Part shown: positions 5,891 to 6,227 of the stretch, in pieces
How positions within the stretch are numbered: the stretch's first letter is position 1
Layout: the number at the start of each line of letters is the position of its first letter
Notes under the pieces: model-generated
What the model saw: only the letters and a program-made list of their open reading frames with translations
What the model was told of the DNA's origin: nothing
Database searches by the model: none
Program-made: the position numbers and the translations under genes
DNA from: Bacillota bacterium
GTDB taxonomy: Bacteria > Bacillota > Clostridia > Peptostreptococcales > Anaerovoracaceae
Assembly (NCBI GenBank): GCA_029266295.1
Contig: JAQSXD010000229.1
Coordinates: 1-6,227, forward strand
DNA: 6,227 nt
Direction of reading: 5' to 3'

Positions 5891-6227
5891 GAAGGAAGCG
5901 AATCATGGTGATAGGACCTACAGGCTGCGGAAAAACCAGTCTGGTGAATGCGCTGAACAATTACGAGGGACCGCTTAGGAGAACGCAGAACCTGATTTAT
6001 GGAGAAAACACCATTGATGTGCCCGGGTCTTACATAGAAAACGCATGGATGTATAAGCACCTCATCTCTGCGGCTCAGGACGCATCCCATGTTTTAATAT
6101 TAGTCGATCCCACAGACGCCGGCGATGTTTATTCCCCGGGGTTTGCCAAAACCTTTCGGTGTCCGGTAATCGGAGTGATCACAAAGTGTGATCTGCAGCC
6201 ATCCAATGAAGATGCTGCGGTGAAGAA
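5887..6227 (+). CDS. eutP: EutP/PduV-family small GTPase, 3' partial
   Basis: The first 113 codons of a Ras-like P-loop GTPase are visible, and the frame stays open to the window end. The Walker A/G1 motif GPTGCGKTS is at residues 10-18, RRTQ with a candidate switch Thr33 at 31-34, DVPG (G3, commonly DTPG) at 44-47, and TKCD (G4) at 99-102. This layout matches EutP and PduV, which accompany microcompartments. PduV has been linked to shell localisation, and EutP of Salmonella has been reported to have acetate kinase activity, so the role is uncertain. The start at 5887 overlaps the shell gene stop (ATGA), implying translational coupling. A second ATG at 5905 has a better ribosome binding site (GAAGGA, 5890-5896), but starting there would cut most of the first beta strand, KRIMVIG, so 5887 is preferred. 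The eutP symbol is a family name. Confidence 0.88.
   Translation, partial: MRRKRIMVIGPTGCGKTSLVNALNNYEGPLRRTQNLIYGENTIDVPGSYIENAWMYKHLISAAQDASHVLILVDPTDAGDVYSPGFAKTFRCPVIGVITKCDLQPSNEDAAVK

Overview
This window is a segment of a choline-utilisation (cut) bacterial microcompartment locus of the glycyl-radical type. All recognised genes lie on the + strand. In order they are: a CoA-acylating aldehyde dehydrogenase homologue (5' end cut by the window edge), choline trimethylamine-lyase CutC, its radical-SAM activase CutD, a circularly permuted EutS/PduU/CutR-type shell protein, and the start of a EutP/PduV-type small GTPase (3' end cut by the window edge). AGGAG-like ribosome binding sites, a TTG start, and the family resemblance of the proteins point to an anaerobic member of the Clostridia (Bacillota). 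I cannot name a genus. The short (851 aa) CutC, with no long N-terminal extension, fits the GRM1-type locus rather than the enterobacterial GRM2 type.

Layout: 2-1483 aldehyde dehydrogenase; 1484-1750 non-coding, dominated by a long imperfect inverted repeat with a terminator-like core; 1751-4306 cutC; 4307-4482 non-coding, with a strong GC-rich hairpin inside a second helix just upstream of cutD; 4483-5433 cutD; 5434-5536 short AT-rich gap with no structure I could support; 5537-5890 shell protein; 5887-end GTPase, overlapping the shell gene by ATGA.

How the genes work together: CutD uses S-adenosylmethionine and an iron-sulfur cluster to place a radical on Gly826 of CutC. CutC then splits choline into trimethylamine and acetaldehyde inside a protein shell, to which the EutS-like protein belongs. 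Acetaldehyde would normally be converted to acetyl-CoA by an encapsulated aldehyde dehydrogenase. The homologue encoded here has Ser where the family has its catalytic Cys, although it keeps the rest of the fold and a C-terminal encapsulation-like helix. It may therefore be a structural or regulatory paralogue, with the active enzyme encoded elsewhere. This substitution and the two structured intergenic regions flanking cutC are the points most worth a second look. The pathway itself is known.
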